Notes: generated by a model from the sequence alone, not told the origin. A stretch of DNA of 64,000 nucleotides from an uncultured Ruminococcus sp. (GCA_947627625.1 CANQWR010000012.1:1-64000), one strand, 5' to 3'; positions 1 through 8,240 are shown, counted from the first letter of the stretch. Program-made: numbers and translations.

Positions 1-127
1 CTCGCTCTTCCGAGTGCATGATTACTATTTCTCATGCTTTCTCTCTTTTGAAACGTCTATGAATACAGGTTCTTAGTTGCTGTCGGTTAATGTTGGTTGA
101 GTATTTTCAGCTCAACAAAATGTTGAA

Positions 128-286
128 ATGGATATTTTTGTCCGTGTTAAAATTGAGAATAATTGCATAGACTTTTTCAAAATTTTGAAAGAAATATATA
201 TTGATTTTGAAAAATGTCCTACATTATCCAAAAACAATCCGTTTGCGATTAGCAATGCTCATCTTTGCTGTCTTAAAAGGAGGTAA
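128..286 (+). CDS. Small hypothetical protein (52 aa), doubtful
   Basis: An ATG at 128 opens a 53-codon frame whose last codons contain the AAAGGAGG sequence that would serve the relaxase remnant just downstream. The peptide is not recognised. Its C-terminus carries Cys-Cys-Leu-Lys-Arg-Arg. It could be the tail of a degraded mobile-element gene or chance. The rest of 1-127 is AT-rich and shows nothing else. Confidence 0.25.
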   Translation: MDIFVRVKIENNCIDFFKILKEIYIDFEKCPTLSKNNPFAISNAHLCCLKRR

Positions 287-295
287 GGCGAAATC

Positions 296-860
296 ATGAA
301 AGAAAAAAAGTTTCATTCGGTCAGGGAAAAAGTTCTCTGACTCACAACAACCGGAAATTTATTGCGGACAATGTTGACGTGTTCCGCACTCACGAAAATA
401 TCACCTTTGTACAGCAGCCAATTGAAGATGCATATGAACAGCTTTTTGCAGAATCAACGGAGCGTTACAATGTCAGACAGAAACGCAATGACCGAAAAAT
501 TCACGGCAGTTATTATGAACATCTTTTCGGCGTTAAACCGTGCAACAATGTCCGCACTGCTGCCGACAAAAGAAAAAGTTTTTATGAGGACGTTGTGCAA
601 ATCGGCAGAATGGAAGATTCGGGCTATGGCACGAAAGATTTTCAGCTTGTAGCTGATTGCCTGAAAGAGTGTATGAATGGTTTCCAGAAATGCAACCCGA
701 ACTTCTATGTTTTTTAATACTGTCATACACATAAACGAAGCGACTCCCCATTTGCACATCAACTATATCCCCATAAAATATTTTAAGGAGATTTGAAACA
801 CGAAATGCAATGGCAAAAGCTCTCGAAGAAATGGGCTACGGTGAGTCAGGAGTACGTTCA
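296..860 (+). pseudogene. Broken MobV-type relaxase / plasmid recombination enzyme (N-terminal half)
   Basis: The ATG at 296 follows AAAGGAGG at 276-283 with rather long spacing. The first codons are in one frame, then the reading moves after an A-run to the frame beginning near 313 (SFGQGKSSLTHNNRKFIADN). This runs to the stop at 715-717. A second slip in a T-run near 708-716 restores a frame reading NTVIHINEATPHLHINYIPI at about 718-777. That matches the relaxase metal-binding motif (H-x-[D/N]-E-x-x-P-H-x-H) of MobV/Pre enzymes, which nick oriT for conjugative mobilization. A third fragment, RNAMAKALEEMGYG, lies near 802-843, then a stop. At least three lesions and a missing C-terminus make it non-functional. 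It is a remnant of an integrated plasmid or ICE. Confidence 0.75.
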
Positions 861-953
861 TAGTCAGCAAAAACCGGAAATACAACAGCAGTCTATCACC
901 AAAAAGAAAAAATCGTGGGGACCGGAATAACACAAAACAGAACAAAAGAAAAA

Positions 954-1045
954 ATTTATGGCATACCCTAAAAAATGCATCAAACCTCTTGACAACGGCG
1001 ATTTATTGCACTACAATCATAAATGTACAAGGGTATGTCATAAAT
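954..1045 (+). promoter_or_regulatory. Consensus promoter bracketed by a 16-bp inverted repeat (integrase remnant)
   Basis: TTGACA at 989-994 and TACAAT at 1012-1017 are 17 bp apart. The promoter sits between ATTTATGGCATACCCT (954-969) and AGGGTATGTCATAAAT (1030-1045), which are inverted copies with 15 of 16 matches. The arms could be an operator or integrase/excisionase arm sites. They precede the integrase fragment at 1061. Confidence 0.6.
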
Positions 1046-1060
1046 TTAAGGGGGTAATTT

Positions 1061-1174
1061 ATGGCAACAATAAAGAAACGTGGCAACAGCTATCTCATCA
1101 GGGTAAGTTGTGACTATAATGTCAGAGCCGGACTAAAAAGACGAATAGGACGGATAATCTCTCCGTCTTGGTGA
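1061..1174 (+). pseudogene. Integrase (tyrosine recombinase) N-terminal fragment
   Basis: An ATG behind AAGGGGG reads MATIKKRGNSYLIRVSCDYN, the usual opening of the arm-type DNA-binding domain of Tn916-like and phage tyrosine integrases. Similarity fades after about 23 residues and the frame closes at 1172-1174, so the core-binding and catalytic domains are gone. A short open stretch at about 1164-1245 (LRLGDKQVEGDKLF) could not be identified. With the relaxase remnant upstream it marks a decayed integrated element beside a tRNA operon. From 1246 to 1490 I see nothing recognisable. Confidence 0.6.
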
Positions 1175-1490
1175 CAAGCAGGTTGAGGGCGACAAACTTT
1201 TTTCGAGTGAAATGGTGAACCGATATACACTTTTCTCAATTCTGTGAAATTCACTCCCTGAAACACTTCTATGACTCGGCTCTTATCAACTAAGGGCGTG
1301 GGGGCAGTGGAAGTGTCGGTGCATCAAGTCACCCGACGATAATTACCAAAACTTCTATATACTGTTATGTATTCAATCAGGCTCAGAAAAGGGCAATTAA
1401 AGCAACCTCTTCGGTACTCGACTTTCACAAGCCCGACGACACCAAAGGACAGCCCAAATCTATAATAAGGGACAGAAGCCGTATCAGGGT

Positions 1491-1530
1491 AAAAAAAGCT
1501 CCCAGACAACGACAAATCGTTATCTGAGAG
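1491..1530 (-). terminator. Intrinsic terminator of the tRNA operon
   Basis: On the minus strand a 14-bp stem (including G-U pairs) with a 4-nt loop spans 1499-1530 and is followed by seven T (1491-1497). It lies just beyond tRNA-Glu. Confidence 0.8.
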
Positions 1531-1542
1531 TTTCGCACAAAG

Positions 1543-1614
1543 TGACCCGTACGGGAATCGAACCCATGTTGCCAGAATGAAAATCTGGAGTCTTAACCTC
1601 TTGACCAACGGGCC
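1543..1614 (-). tRNA. tRNA-Glu (TTC)
   Basis: The minus strand folds as a 72-nt cloverleaf. The acceptor arm is GGCCCGT/ACGGGTC with discriminator A, the anticodon stem is CCAGA/TCTGG, the loop TTTTCAT gives anticodon TTC, and the T-arm contains GGTTCGATTCC. No CCA is encoded. It lies 6 bp after tRNA-Met in the same operon. Confidence 0.95.
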
Positions 1615-1620
1615 ATGTAG

Positions 1621-1694
1621 TAGCGGTAGTAGGATTCGAACCAACGACCCACCGGGTATGAACCGATTGCTCTCGCCAACTGAGCTATACCGCC
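1621..1694 (-). tRNA. tRNA-Met (CAT), elongator type
   Basis: The minus-strand 74-nt cloverleaf has a GGCGGTA acceptor pairing with TACCGCT (G1-U72), D-arm AGCTCAGTTGG, anticodon loop TTCATAC (anticodon CAT) and T-loop GGTTCGAATCC. Both ends match firmicute elongator Met tRNAs; initiator tRNAs lack this shape. CCA is not encoded. It is the first gene of a two-tRNA operon. Confidence 0.93.
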
Positions 1695-1726
1695 ATATTC
1701 TGCAAGCACACGCCTGCGACTTTATT

Positions 1727-1755
1727 ATTATATCACACACAATATGAAAAGTCAA
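1727..1755 (-). promoter_or_regulatory. tRNA operon promoter
   Basis: On the minus strand TTGACT (1750-1755) and TATAAT (1727-1732) are separated by 17 bp, 33 bp upstream of tRNA-Met. Confidence 0.8.
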
Positions 1756-1842
1756 GCCTAAATATAAATTTCGGCGTATAGCTGTATTTTTGACGTGCAT
1801 TTTGCGTTTTTTTGTAGAATTTATACAATATTTTCACTCCCC

Positions 1843-1871
1843 TTGACTTAAACTCCGAGATATGTTATTAT
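1843..1871 (+). promoter_or_regulatory. Promoter of the nucleotidyltransferase gene
   Basis: TTGACT (1843-1848), a 17-bp spacer and TATTAT (1866-1871). Transcription would start near 1878, which rules out the GTG there as a normal start codon and supports the TTG at 1911. Confidence 0.65.
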
Positions 1872-1910
1872 ATTATTGTGTCTATTATCATTAAAAAGGG
1901 GGAATTTCCG

Positions 1911-2678
1911 TTGGAGAGCATTGAAAGGCAGATTCGTGAAAAACTCGACCGCATTGAGACTGAGTATGATGTGAAAATTCTGCACTGCATTGAGTCGGGG
2001 AGCAGGGCGTGGGGGTTCGCATCGCCCGACAGCGATTTTGATGTCAGATTTTTTTACGTCCACAAGCCCGAATTTTATCTGAGACTTGACAGGTCAAGCG
2101 ATGTCATAAATTACGAGCTGAACGATGTCTTTGACATAAACGGCTGGGATCTGCAAAAGGCTCTGAGGCTTCTCTACAAATCAAACCCCACTATATTTGA
2201 GTGGAACAATTCCCCGATAGTGTACAGGACTACCCCGCAGTGGCAGAGGGTGCAGAGTGTCATAGACGAATATTTTTTGTCCAAATCAGGCCTTTACCAC
2301 TATCTGAGCATGGCTAAGTCAAATTACAAGGAGTACCTGAAGGGCGACACCGTCAGACTGAAAAAATATTTTTACGTCATAAGACCTGTACTCGCCTGTC
2401 TCTGGATACTGGAAAAAAACTCCCCTCCGCCAATGCTCTTCTCGGAACTGGTCTCCGCCGAACTCGACAAGTCCCTCATGCCCTATATTGACTACCTTTT
2501 TGAACTGAAAACCAACTCCCCCGAAAGCGAATACGGCAAAAAAATTCCCGAAATAAACAGCTATCTTGACTTAAAAATAAAAGAGATAAGCAGTAAAATT
2601 TCGGAGACGGATGTCCGCACAGAAAAAAACTGGGACAATCTGAACCGTCTTTTTCTTGAAATACTCCGCACTACATGA
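1911..2678 (+). CDS. RlaP-like nucleotidyltransferase (DNA polymerase beta superfamily)
   Basis: This 255-residue protein carries the nucleotidyltransferase signature ESGSRAWGFASPDSDFDVR near residues 29-47. The GS motif and paired aspartates bind the metal ions. This arrangement is typical of the YcgL/RlaP family (PF10127), predicted to act in RNA repair or nucleotidyl transfer; its true substrate is unknown. The TTG at 1911 is chosen because AAAAGGGGGAA (1895-1903) lies at the right distance and the promoter puts the RNA 5' end near 1878. RlaP genes often accompany an RNA ligase; none is present here. The following 108 bp is AT-rich. Confidence 0.75.
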   Translation: MESIERQIREKLDRIETEYDVKILHCIESGSRAWGFASPDSDFDVRFFYVHKPEFYLRLDRSSDVINYELNDVFDINGWDLQKALRLLYKSNPTIFEWNNSPIVYRTTPQWQRVQSVIDEYFLSKSGLYHYLSMAKSNYKEYLKGDTVRLKKYFYVIRPVLACLWILEKNSPPPMLFSELVSAELDKSLMPYIDYLFELKTNSPESEYGKKIPEINSYLDLKIKEISSKISETDVRTEKNWDNLNRLFLEILRTT

Positions 2679-2737
2679 CAGTCCCCGATAAATAATTAAA
2701 TTATAAAATAAAAATTAAAATAATAAAATATAATATA

Positions 2738-2770
2738 GACGCTGTTTTTTCATATAATATTTACAGCGTC
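2738..2770. promoter_or_regulatory. 8-bp inverted repeat ahead of the lipoprotein gene
   Basis: GACGCTGT (2738-2745) and ACAGCGTC (2763-2770) flank a 17-nt AT-rich loop ending 4 bp before AGGAGG. There is no T-tract, so an operator or leader hairpin is more likely than a terminator. Confidence 0.3.
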
Positions 2771-2786
2771 ATCAGGAGGTATATTT

Positions 2787-3212
2787 TTGAAAAATCTTAA
2801 AATTACGGCTCTGCTGTGCTTTGTACTTGCCCTCTCGGCAGGCTGTGGAACGAACGTATCCCTCAACGGTTCAACGGAGACCGAAAATTCCGAAAACTCC
2901 TCAAGCTCCGAAATTGTTGAGACCCCGACCGAAAGGACTACCTACAGTGAGGAGTATATGCGTGACAAGTACGGCGAATACTCCCCCGTCGATGTCTCGG
3001 GGAAAACTCCCTCGGGCACAGGTTTCATCGTAGAGGCAGACAACAGTTTTATCGCAACCGTCTACAATCAACCCGCCGACGACGGCTACACTAACGGCTT
3101 CCTCCTCGTGAATCAGGAGGTCGAAATTTATGAGGAACAGGACGGCTTTACTCTCGTAAAATCAGGCGACACCTGCGGTTATGTAAAGAGTGAATCCGTC
3201 TCCAAAAAATGA
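2787..3212 (+). CDS. Putative lipoprotein with C-terminal SH3-like segment
   Basis: The TTG start follows AGGAGG. A short basic n-region, a hydrophobic stretch and the lipobox LSAGC (Cys near residue 20) predict a lipid-anchored exported protein. Residues about 30-50 are Ser/Glu/Thr-rich linker. The C-terminal 60 residues (VYEEQ-DGFTLVKSGDTCGYV pattern) resemble a bacterial SH3 domain, which often binds cell wall or ligand. The role is unknown. It is followed at 28 bp by the FTR-like gene. Confidence 0.6.
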   Translation: MKNLKITALLCFVLALSAGCGTNVSLNGSTETENSENSSSSEIVETPTERTTYSEEYMRDKYGEYSPVDVSGKTPSGTGFIVEADNSFIATVYNQPADDGYTNGFLLVNQEVEIYEEQDGFTLVKSGDTCGYVKSESVSKK

Positions 3213-3240
3213 TTTTATATAAACACGGAGCGTGAATTTT

Positions 3241-3444
3241 ATGAAAATTACTCTCAACCCCGATGAGAAGTTAGTCGCAAAAATAAAAGAGGGGCTAAAA
3301 GCCAAGGACGGCTACTGCCCGTGCCGTGTGGCGAAAACCCCCGAAAACAAGTGTATGTGCAAGGAGTTCCGTGAGCAGATTGAAGACCCCTCCTTTGAGG
3401 GCTTCTGCCACTGTTTGCTCTACTATAAAAGTCTGGAGGATTAA
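3241..3444 (+). CDS. Ferredoxin-thioredoxin reductase catalytic-chain family protein
   Basis: This 67-residue protein has three Cys-x-Cys pairs (CPC, CMC, CHC), the hallmark of the FTR catalytic subunit, which holds a [4Fe-4S] cluster and a redox-active disulfide that reduces thioredoxin with electrons from ferredoxin. The pair spacing (9 and 15 residues) differs from plant FTR but matches short firmicute relatives. The ATG at 3241 is preferred over the GTG at 3232 because GGAG at 3227-3230 is 10 bp upstream. It is followed at once by a thioredoxin gene, which supports a ferredoxin-driven thioredoxin pathway. No variable FTR subunit is nearby. Confidence 0.75.
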   Translation: MKITLNPDEKLVAKIKEGLKAKDGYCPCRVAKTPENKCMCKEFREQIEDPSFEGFCHCLLYYKSLED

Positions 3445-3448
3445 CAAT

Positions 3449-3763
3449 ATGGAAATCACTATAACAAAAGAAAATTTCGACAGCGAGGTCAGAAACTACA
3501 AGGGGCTTGTTCTCCTCGACCTGTGGGCTTCATGGTGCGGTCCGTGCATGATGCTCTCCCCCGTAATTTCTGAAATAGCGGAGGAGTACTCCGACAAGAT
3601 AAAAGTCGGCAAGATAAACGTTGACGAACAGCCCGAACTCGCTATGGCTTTCAGCTGCGACAGTATCCCTCTTCTCGTCTTTGTAAAGGACGGCGTTATC
3701 CGGAAGCAGCTCGTCGGCTACCGCACAAAAGAGGATATTCTCGAATCAATCGGTCTATCCTGA
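3449..3763 (+). CDS. trxA: Thioredoxin
   Basis: The 104-residue protein has a WCGPC active site near residues 28-32 and a cis-proline segment SIPLLVF, giving a complete thioredoxin fold of usual length. It is a cytoplasmic dithiol-disulfide oxidoreductase. Its GGAGGA Shine-Dalgarno lies inside the last codons of the FTR-like gene, and the gap is 4 bp, so the two are translationally coupled. The neighbour probably reduces it using ferredoxin. A bidirectional terminator follows. Confidence 0.92.
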   Translation: MEITITKENFDSEVRNYKGLVLLDLWASWCGPCMMLSPVISEIAEEYSDKIKVGKINVDEQPELAMAFSCDSIPLLVFVKDGVIRKQLVGYRTKEDILESIGLS

Positions 3764-3815
3764 TATTAAAAATAAAATAAAAAATAAAAAAATAAAAAAT
3801 ATAAAATATAAAAAA

Positions 3816-3853
3816 TAAAAAAGACTGTCCCCATTTTCGGACAGTCTTTTTTT
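3816..3853. terminator. Bidirectional intrinsic terminator between trxA and serS
   Basis: GACTGTCC (3823-3830) and GGACAGTC (3839-3846) form an 8-bp stem with an A-run on the left and seven T on the right, so it can end trxA (+) and serS (-) transcription. Confidence 0.85.
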
Positions 3854-3871
3854 ACTTCTTATGTTTCACAG

Positions 3872-3887
3872 TGTTCCACGTGGAACA
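3872..3887. promoter_or_regulatory. parS: parS centromere site
   Basis: TGTTCCACGTGGAACA is a perfect 16-bp palindrome matching the parS consensus bound by ParB. It lies just downstream of serS, 1.3 kb from parB. A degenerate half site (TGTTTCAC) is immediately to its left. Confidence 0.9.
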
Positions 3888-3923
3888 TTTTTATTTTTAT
3901 CTCAAAAATCCTGAATTTCACAC

Positions 3924-5210
3924 TCAGTCGGCTTTGATTACGTCCTTACGCATATAGTATCTGAGTGCCTCCGGTATCCTGATACTGCCGTCTTCGTTTA
4001 CGTTGTTCTCAAGAAACGCTATCAGCATTCTCGGCGGTGCGACTACCGTGTTGTTGAGAGTGTGTGCAAAATACTTCTTTCCGTCCTCCGCCTGAACCCT
4101 TATTGCAAGCCGTCTCGCCTGTGCGTCTCCCAGATTTGAACAGCTTCCGACTTCAAAATATTTTTTCTGTCTCGGAGACCACGCTTCCACGTCTATGCTC
4201 TTCACTTTCAGGTCTGCCAAATCTCCCGAACAGCATTCAAGTGTTCTGACAGGAATGTCAAGTGTCCTGAAAAATTCGACTGTGTAGCTGTACAGCTTTT
4301 TGAACCACTCCATGCTCTCTTCGGGCTTGCAGATGACTATCATCTCCTGCTTTTCAAACTGGTGTATTCTGTAAACTCCCCTCTCCTCAAGACCGTGTGC
4401 ACCGACTTCCTTTCTGAAACACGGTGAGTAACTCGTCAGAGTTTTCGGCAATTCGCTCTCGGAAATAATTGTGTCAATAAATCTTCCGACCATGGAGTGT
4501 TCACTCGTACCTATCAAATAGAGGTCTTCGCCCTCTATCTTGTACATCATGTCTTCCATCTCCGCAAAACTCATAACCCCCGTGACAACGTTGCTCCTTA
4601 TCATAAAGGGCGGTATGCAGTACGTAAAGCCCTTGTCAATCATGAAGTCCCTTGCATAGGAGAGTATGCACGAATGGAGCTGTGCAATATCGCCTGTCAG
4701 GTAGTAGAAACCGTTGCCGCTGGTCTTGTCCCTTGCACTGCTGAGGTCTATGCCGTTCACACGCTCCATTATGTCAACGTGGTACGGGATTTCAAAGTCG
4801 GGCACAAAAGGCTCCCCGAACCTCTCGACTTCCACATTCTCGCTGTCGTCCTTTCCAATCGGCACGCTATCGTCTATTATATTGGGAATCACAAGCATTA
4901 TCTTCCTTATCTCAACTTCAAGCTCCGCCTCCTGTTTTTCCTTTTCCACAAGCTGCAGACCTATCTCCGAAACTTCCGCCTTGACTTTTTCGGCTTCGTC
5001 CTTCTGTCCCTTTGCCATGAAACCGCCTATCTGCTTGCTCTTTACTTTCCTCTGGTGTCTCAGTTCGTCACACTCAACTTTTGTCTGTCTGTACAGTTTG
5101 TCCATATCGTAAACTCTGTCCACAAGTTCAAGTTTTTCTTCCTGAAATTTTTTTCTTATGTTCTCTTTGACAAGTTCGGGGTTATTTCTTATAAGTTCTA
5201 TATCTATCAT
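3924..5210 (-). CDS. serS: Seryl-tRNA synthetase
   Basis: This 428-residue class II synthetase charges tRNA-Ser. The N-terminal 110 residues are a charged helical hairpin (long coiled-coil tRNA-binding arm). The catalytic domain follows, with TSEHSMVG, motif 2 (FRKEVGAHG...RIHQFEKQE) and motif 3 (SCSNLGDAQARR). Length is normal. It starts at an ATG 6 bp after parB, so it is co-transcribed with parA-parB and has no room for a T-box leader. A terminator and a parS site lie downstream. Confidence 0.95.
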   Translation of the reverse strand: MIDIELIRNNPELVKENIRKKFQEEKLELVDRVYDMDKLYRQTKVECDELRHQRKVKSKQIGGFMAKGQKDEAEKVKAEVSEIGLQLVEKEKQEAELEVEIRKIMLVIPNIIDDSVPIGKDDSENVEVERFGEPFVPDFEIPYHVDIMERVNGIDLSSARDKTSGNGFYYLTGDIAQLHSCILSYARDFMIDKGFTYCIPPFMIRSNVVTGVMSFAEMEDMMYKIEGEDLYLIGTSEHSMVGRFIDTIISESELPKTLTSYSPCFRKEVGAHGLEERGVYRIHQFEKQEMIVICKPEESMEWFKKLYSYTVEFFRTLDIPVRTLECCSGDLADLKVKSIDVEAWSPRQKKYFEVGSCSNLGDAQARRLAIRVQAEDGKKYFAHTLNNTVVAPPRMLIAFLENNVNEDGSIRIPEALRYYMRKDVIKAD

Positions 5211-5216
5211 GATTTT

Positions 5217-6068
5217 TTACTCCTGTTCATCTTTGGCGAGCCTGTCCGCAAGCCACGCCAAGTCCTCTCTGTTGTAAAATTCGAGCATCAAAACACCCTT
5301 GTTTTTCTTATAGTCTATTTTTACTCTCCTGCCGAGATTTTCATTCAGAGATATTTCCATCTCCGTAAAATAGCTGTCTCTCCTGCTTGAGACTTTCTTT
5401 TCACTCTTTTTCTGCTCAGGCTCTTTGACCGCCTTTTCAAGCTGTCTGACAGTCATTCCCCCGTCGGACGCTTTTATTGCAAGACTTTCAAGTTCGGCAC
5501 TGTCCTTTACTCCTAAGAGTACTTTTGCGTGCCCCGTTGAGAGACTCCCCTTTCCGACAAGTTCCCTGACAATTTCGGGGAGTTCAAGCATTCGCATTGA
5601 ATTTGAAATGGCGGGGCGTGAACGCCCTGTCAGCTTTGAGATCTGCTCCTGTGTCATTCCGTAGTTGTCAGTCAGGTCTTTATAAGCCAGAGCCTCCTCT
5701 ATCGGGTTCAGGTCCTCCCTCTGCAAATTCTCTATGACCGCAATCTGCATTACCTCCGTGTCGGACAGTTCAAGTATGCTGACGGGTACTTCCTCCAGAC
5801 CGAGCATTTTTGCGGCTCTCCATCGTCTCTCCCCTGCGACTATCTGATACCCGCCCATTTTAATCGGTCTGACAAGTATCGGCTGTAGCATTCCGTGTTC
5901 CCGTATCGACTCCGCAAGGGCAGATATATTCTCACTGTTAAAATTCTTTCTGGGCTGATTTCGGTTCGGCTCTATTTCGGAAGTCCTTAGTGTCTGCTTT
6001 ATCTGAACCTCACTCGAATTGTCGCTGAACAGGGTGTCAAGCCCTGCACCAAGACCGCTTATTCCCAT
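5217..6068 (-). CDS. parB: Chromosome-partitioning protein ParB (Spo0J)
   Basis: A 283-residue CTP-dependent DNA clamp that loads at parS and spreads to organise the origin. Visible features are the CTPase motifs GERRWRAAKM and IENLQREDLNPIEEA (residues about 75-115), a helix-turn-helix MTQEQISKLTGRSRPAIS (about 135-155) and a C-terminal dimerization segment. The first 20 residues (GISGLGAGLDTLF) resemble the ParA-stimulating N-terminus of Spo0J. It lies 17 bp after parA. Two parS palindromes occur in this window. Confidence 0.93.
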   Translation of the reverse strand: MGISGLGAGLDTLFSDNSSEVQIKQTLRTSEIEPNRNQPRKNFNSENISALAESIREHGMLQPILVRPIKMGGYQIVAGERRWRAAKMLGLEEVPVSILELSDTEVMQIAVIENLQREDLNPIEEALAYKDLTDNYGMTQEQISKLTGRSRPAISNSMRMLELPEIVRELVGKGSLSTGHAKVLLGVKDSAELESLAIKASDGGMTVRQLEKAVKEPEQKKSEKKVSSRRDSYFTEMEISLNENLGRRVKIDYKKNKGVLMLEFYNREDLAWLADRLAKDEQE

Positions 6069-6085
6069 TCAGTATTCTCCTTAAA

Positions 6086-6895
6086 TTATTTTTTGTTCAG
6101 AGAAAATATTCCCCGTCTCCTCTTCTTGACTACAAGGGGTTCCCCAAGCATTTCGTGACACAAAAGCTCATAACTCTCCGCTCCCCTCGAAGACCTGTCA
6201 TAGTACATTATCGGCTTTCCGTAACTGGGTGCTTCCGAAATTCTCACGTTTCTGGGAATCTTAGTCTCAAAAACCTTGTCGGGGAAATACTTCTTGACTT
6301 CCTCAACGACCTGATTTGCAACATTCAGTCTGCCGTCAAACATCGTGAAAACTATCCCGAATATGTCAAGAGACGGATTGTAATTAGTTCTCACGATTTT
6401 TATAGTGTTCACAAGCTGTGACAGTCCCTCAAGGGCGTAAAACTCCGCAAGCATAGGCACTATAACTCCGTCACTCGCAACAAGTGCGTTTATAGTAGTA
6501 GTGCCGAGTGCGGGCGGACAGTCTATAAATATATAATCATAGTCGTCACGGCAGTCCGCTATCTTCATCTTCAGTCTGCTAACCCTGTTTTCAGCCGACG
6601 CAAGTTCCACCTCACAGCCCGCAAGAGAGTCCGTAGCGGGTACTATGGATACGTTCTCGCACTCCGTCTGTACTATCGCATCACGGATTTCGGCTCTCCC
6701 CGTTATTATGTCATATGTAGTCGCTTTGGCAGTTTTTTTCCTGACACCAAATCCCGTTGTCGCATTGCCCTGCGGATCGAAGTCCACACAAAGCACTTTG
6801 AATCCCCGTGAACCTAAATAGGCGGACACGTTTACCACTGTCGTGGTCTTTCCCACTCCACCCTTCTGATTGGCGACAGATATAATTTTGCCCAT
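6086..6895 (-). CDS. parA: Chromosome-partitioning ATPase ParA (Soj)
   Basis: A 269-residue deviant-Walker ATPase: KGGVGKTTT near residues 10-18, the Walker A' DFDPQGN segment, and FIDCPPALG as Walker B. It acts with ParB in origin segregation and, in Bacillus, controls DnaA. The C-terminus is strongly basic (KKRRRG), consistent with non-specific DNA binding. The ATG has AAAGGAAG upstream and its own promoter at 6930-6958. It heads the parA-parB-serS transcript. Confidence 0.93.
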   Translation of the reverse strand: MGKIISVANQKGGVGKTTTVVNVSAYLGSRGFKVLCVDFDPQGNATTGFGVRKKTAKATTYDIITGRAEIRDAIVQTECENVSIVPATDSLAGCEVELASAENRVSRLKMKIADCRDDYDYIFIDCPPALGTTTINALVASDGVIVPMLAEFYALEGLSQLVNTIKIVRTNYNPSLDIFGIVFTMFDGRLNVANQVVEEVKKYFPDKVFETKIPRNVRISEAPSYGKPIMYYDRSSRGAESYELLCHEMLGEPLVVKKRRRGIFSLNKK

Positions 6896-6929
6896 ACAAA
6901 ATTCTTCCTTTCTTAATATTTATGCTATC

Positions 6930-6958
6930 ATTATATCACTTTTCCATCGCCTTGTAAA
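6930..6958 (-). promoter_or_regulatory. parA promoter
   Basis: On the minus strand TTTACA (6953-6958), a 17-bp spacer and TATAAT (6930-6935), about 35 bp before the parA start. The interspersed repeat cluster begins just upstream, so parA has a promoter independent of noc. Confidence 0.75.
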
Positions 6959-7004
6959 TATCTTCACAAAAAATTTTTCTCTTGCGGAATGGTTTGTGGG
7001 AGCG

Positions 7005-7335
7005 GGGGGTGTTTCCTGTGTGGGAATAATTATGGGAGGTTCGGGGGCAGGGTATGGGGTGTCCCCATTTTCAAATCACCCCCCGACGGGGGTCTGGGGG
7101 CAACGCCCCTGCCCCTTATCGTTCTTATTAAAACTAAATTTCCAAAAAAATATAATTTTAAGAAAATTATTTTTTGGGCAAAGCCCTCTGCCCCTTATCG
7201 TTAAAAACAGGAGGTTTGGGGGGCGTAGCCCCCCAACGGGGTTGAGAACAATGCCCCTAATTGTTCTAATGGGGGTCTGGGTACGTACCCCCCAACGGGG
7301 TCGGAAAAATAGCACCTCCCGCCCCCCAATAATCC
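7005..7335. repeat. Interspersed G/C-hairpin repeat cluster 1
   Basis: Core hairpins in reverse orientation (GTGGGAATAATTATGGG at the left, CCCCTTATCGTT at the right), then an AT-palindrome module, then shorter degenerate cores. It fills the gap between noc and parA. Open frames across it are repeat-derived. Confidence 0.85.
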
Positions 7336-7337
7336 CA

Positions 7338-8156
7338 CTATTTGTTATTCTCAATGGGTATCCTTATCTTGTACTCAATGTAGTTCTCACACTGAATTTT
7401 TCTGGAATCGGCGGGTATTCCCGATGCCTGCATCGTCTCAACCGCCTTGTTTATCGTGTTGATAAATATTTTCACGTTCTGAAAAACTTTTGAACGCTTT
7501 TTGTAGCTGATTTTCTCCCTCTGACACCCTATGAACTCGTCAATAAGTCTCTCCGTCTTCTCAACGTTCAGGTTGTTCTTTATTATCTTCTCAAGAACCT
7601 GTAGCCTGTCCGCCGAACTCGCAAGGCGTAATAATGCCCTTGCGTGACGCTCCGTTAAGTTGAACTTTATTATAAGCTCCCGCTCCTCGGGTGTCAGCCT
7701 CAGAAGACGCAACTTGTTCGCAATTGTACTCTGTGCCTTTCCAAGTTTTATAGCCGCCTCCTCCTGTGTCATTCCGTAGTACATTATCAGCTTTTCAATA
7801 GCTACCGCCTCGTCAAAAAAGGACAGGTCCTGTCTCTGGATATTCTCGACAAGTGAGAGAATCGCTATGTCCCTGTCGCTCCCCTCGTGTACTATGCACG
7901 GCACTGTCTTAAGTCCGCACATCTTTGCCGCACGGAGTCTCCTCTCCCCCGCTATCAGCTCGTACTTGTCCCCCACACGCCTTACCGTAAGCGGTTGAAT
8001 TACTCCGTTCTGTGCTATTGAATTAGCCAGTGAGGAAATTTCCTCCTCCTGAAAATCGCTTCTCGGCTGCTCGGGATTGGGGATTATCATTCCCGTCTCA
8101 ATTTCGACAACCTTGCTGACGAGTTTTTCCTTTGTGAAACCTAAAAATCCTGACAT
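7338..8156 (-). CDS. noc: Nucleoid occlusion protein Noc (ParB paralogue)
   Basis: A 272-residue ParB-family protein with GERRLRAAKM, VENIQRQDLSFFDEAVAI and a helix-turn-helix MTQEEAAIKLGKAQSTIA. A second ParB-like gene directly after rsmG and before parA is the standard position of noc, which binds its own sites near the origin and blocks division over the nucleoid. The N-terminus MSGFLGFTKEKL is short and partly hydrophobic, compatible with membrane targeting. It could instead be a duplicate ParB; the gene order favours Noc. Starts at an ATG behind GTGAGGT. Confidence 0.8.
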   Translation of the reverse strand: MSGFLGFTKEKLVSKVVEIETGMIIPNPEQPRSDFQEEEISSLANSIAQNGVIQPLTVRRVGDKYELIAGERRLRAAKMCGLKTVPCIVHEGSDRDIAILSLVENIQRQDLSFFDEAVAIEKLIMYYGMTQEEAAIKLGKAQSTIANKLRLLRLTPEERELIIKFNLTERHARALLRLASSADRLQVLEKIIKNNLNVEKTERLIDEFIGCQREKISYKKRSKVFQNVKIFINTINKAVETMQASGIPADSRKIQCENYIEYKIRIPIENNK

Positions 8157-8240
8157 AGTTTATACCTCACAATTTTTATTTTAATATTTGAGCATTGCTC
8201 CTGAAAATATTCTAACATCTGCCGGAAATATTTTCCACAC

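Noticed and set aside
1324..1800. 158-residue minus-strand frame
   Set aside because: It runs through two tRNA genes, their terminator and promoter.
4497..5390. 297-residue frame antisense to serS and parB
   Set aside because: It is fully covered by two well-supported genes on the other strand and has no recognisable domains.
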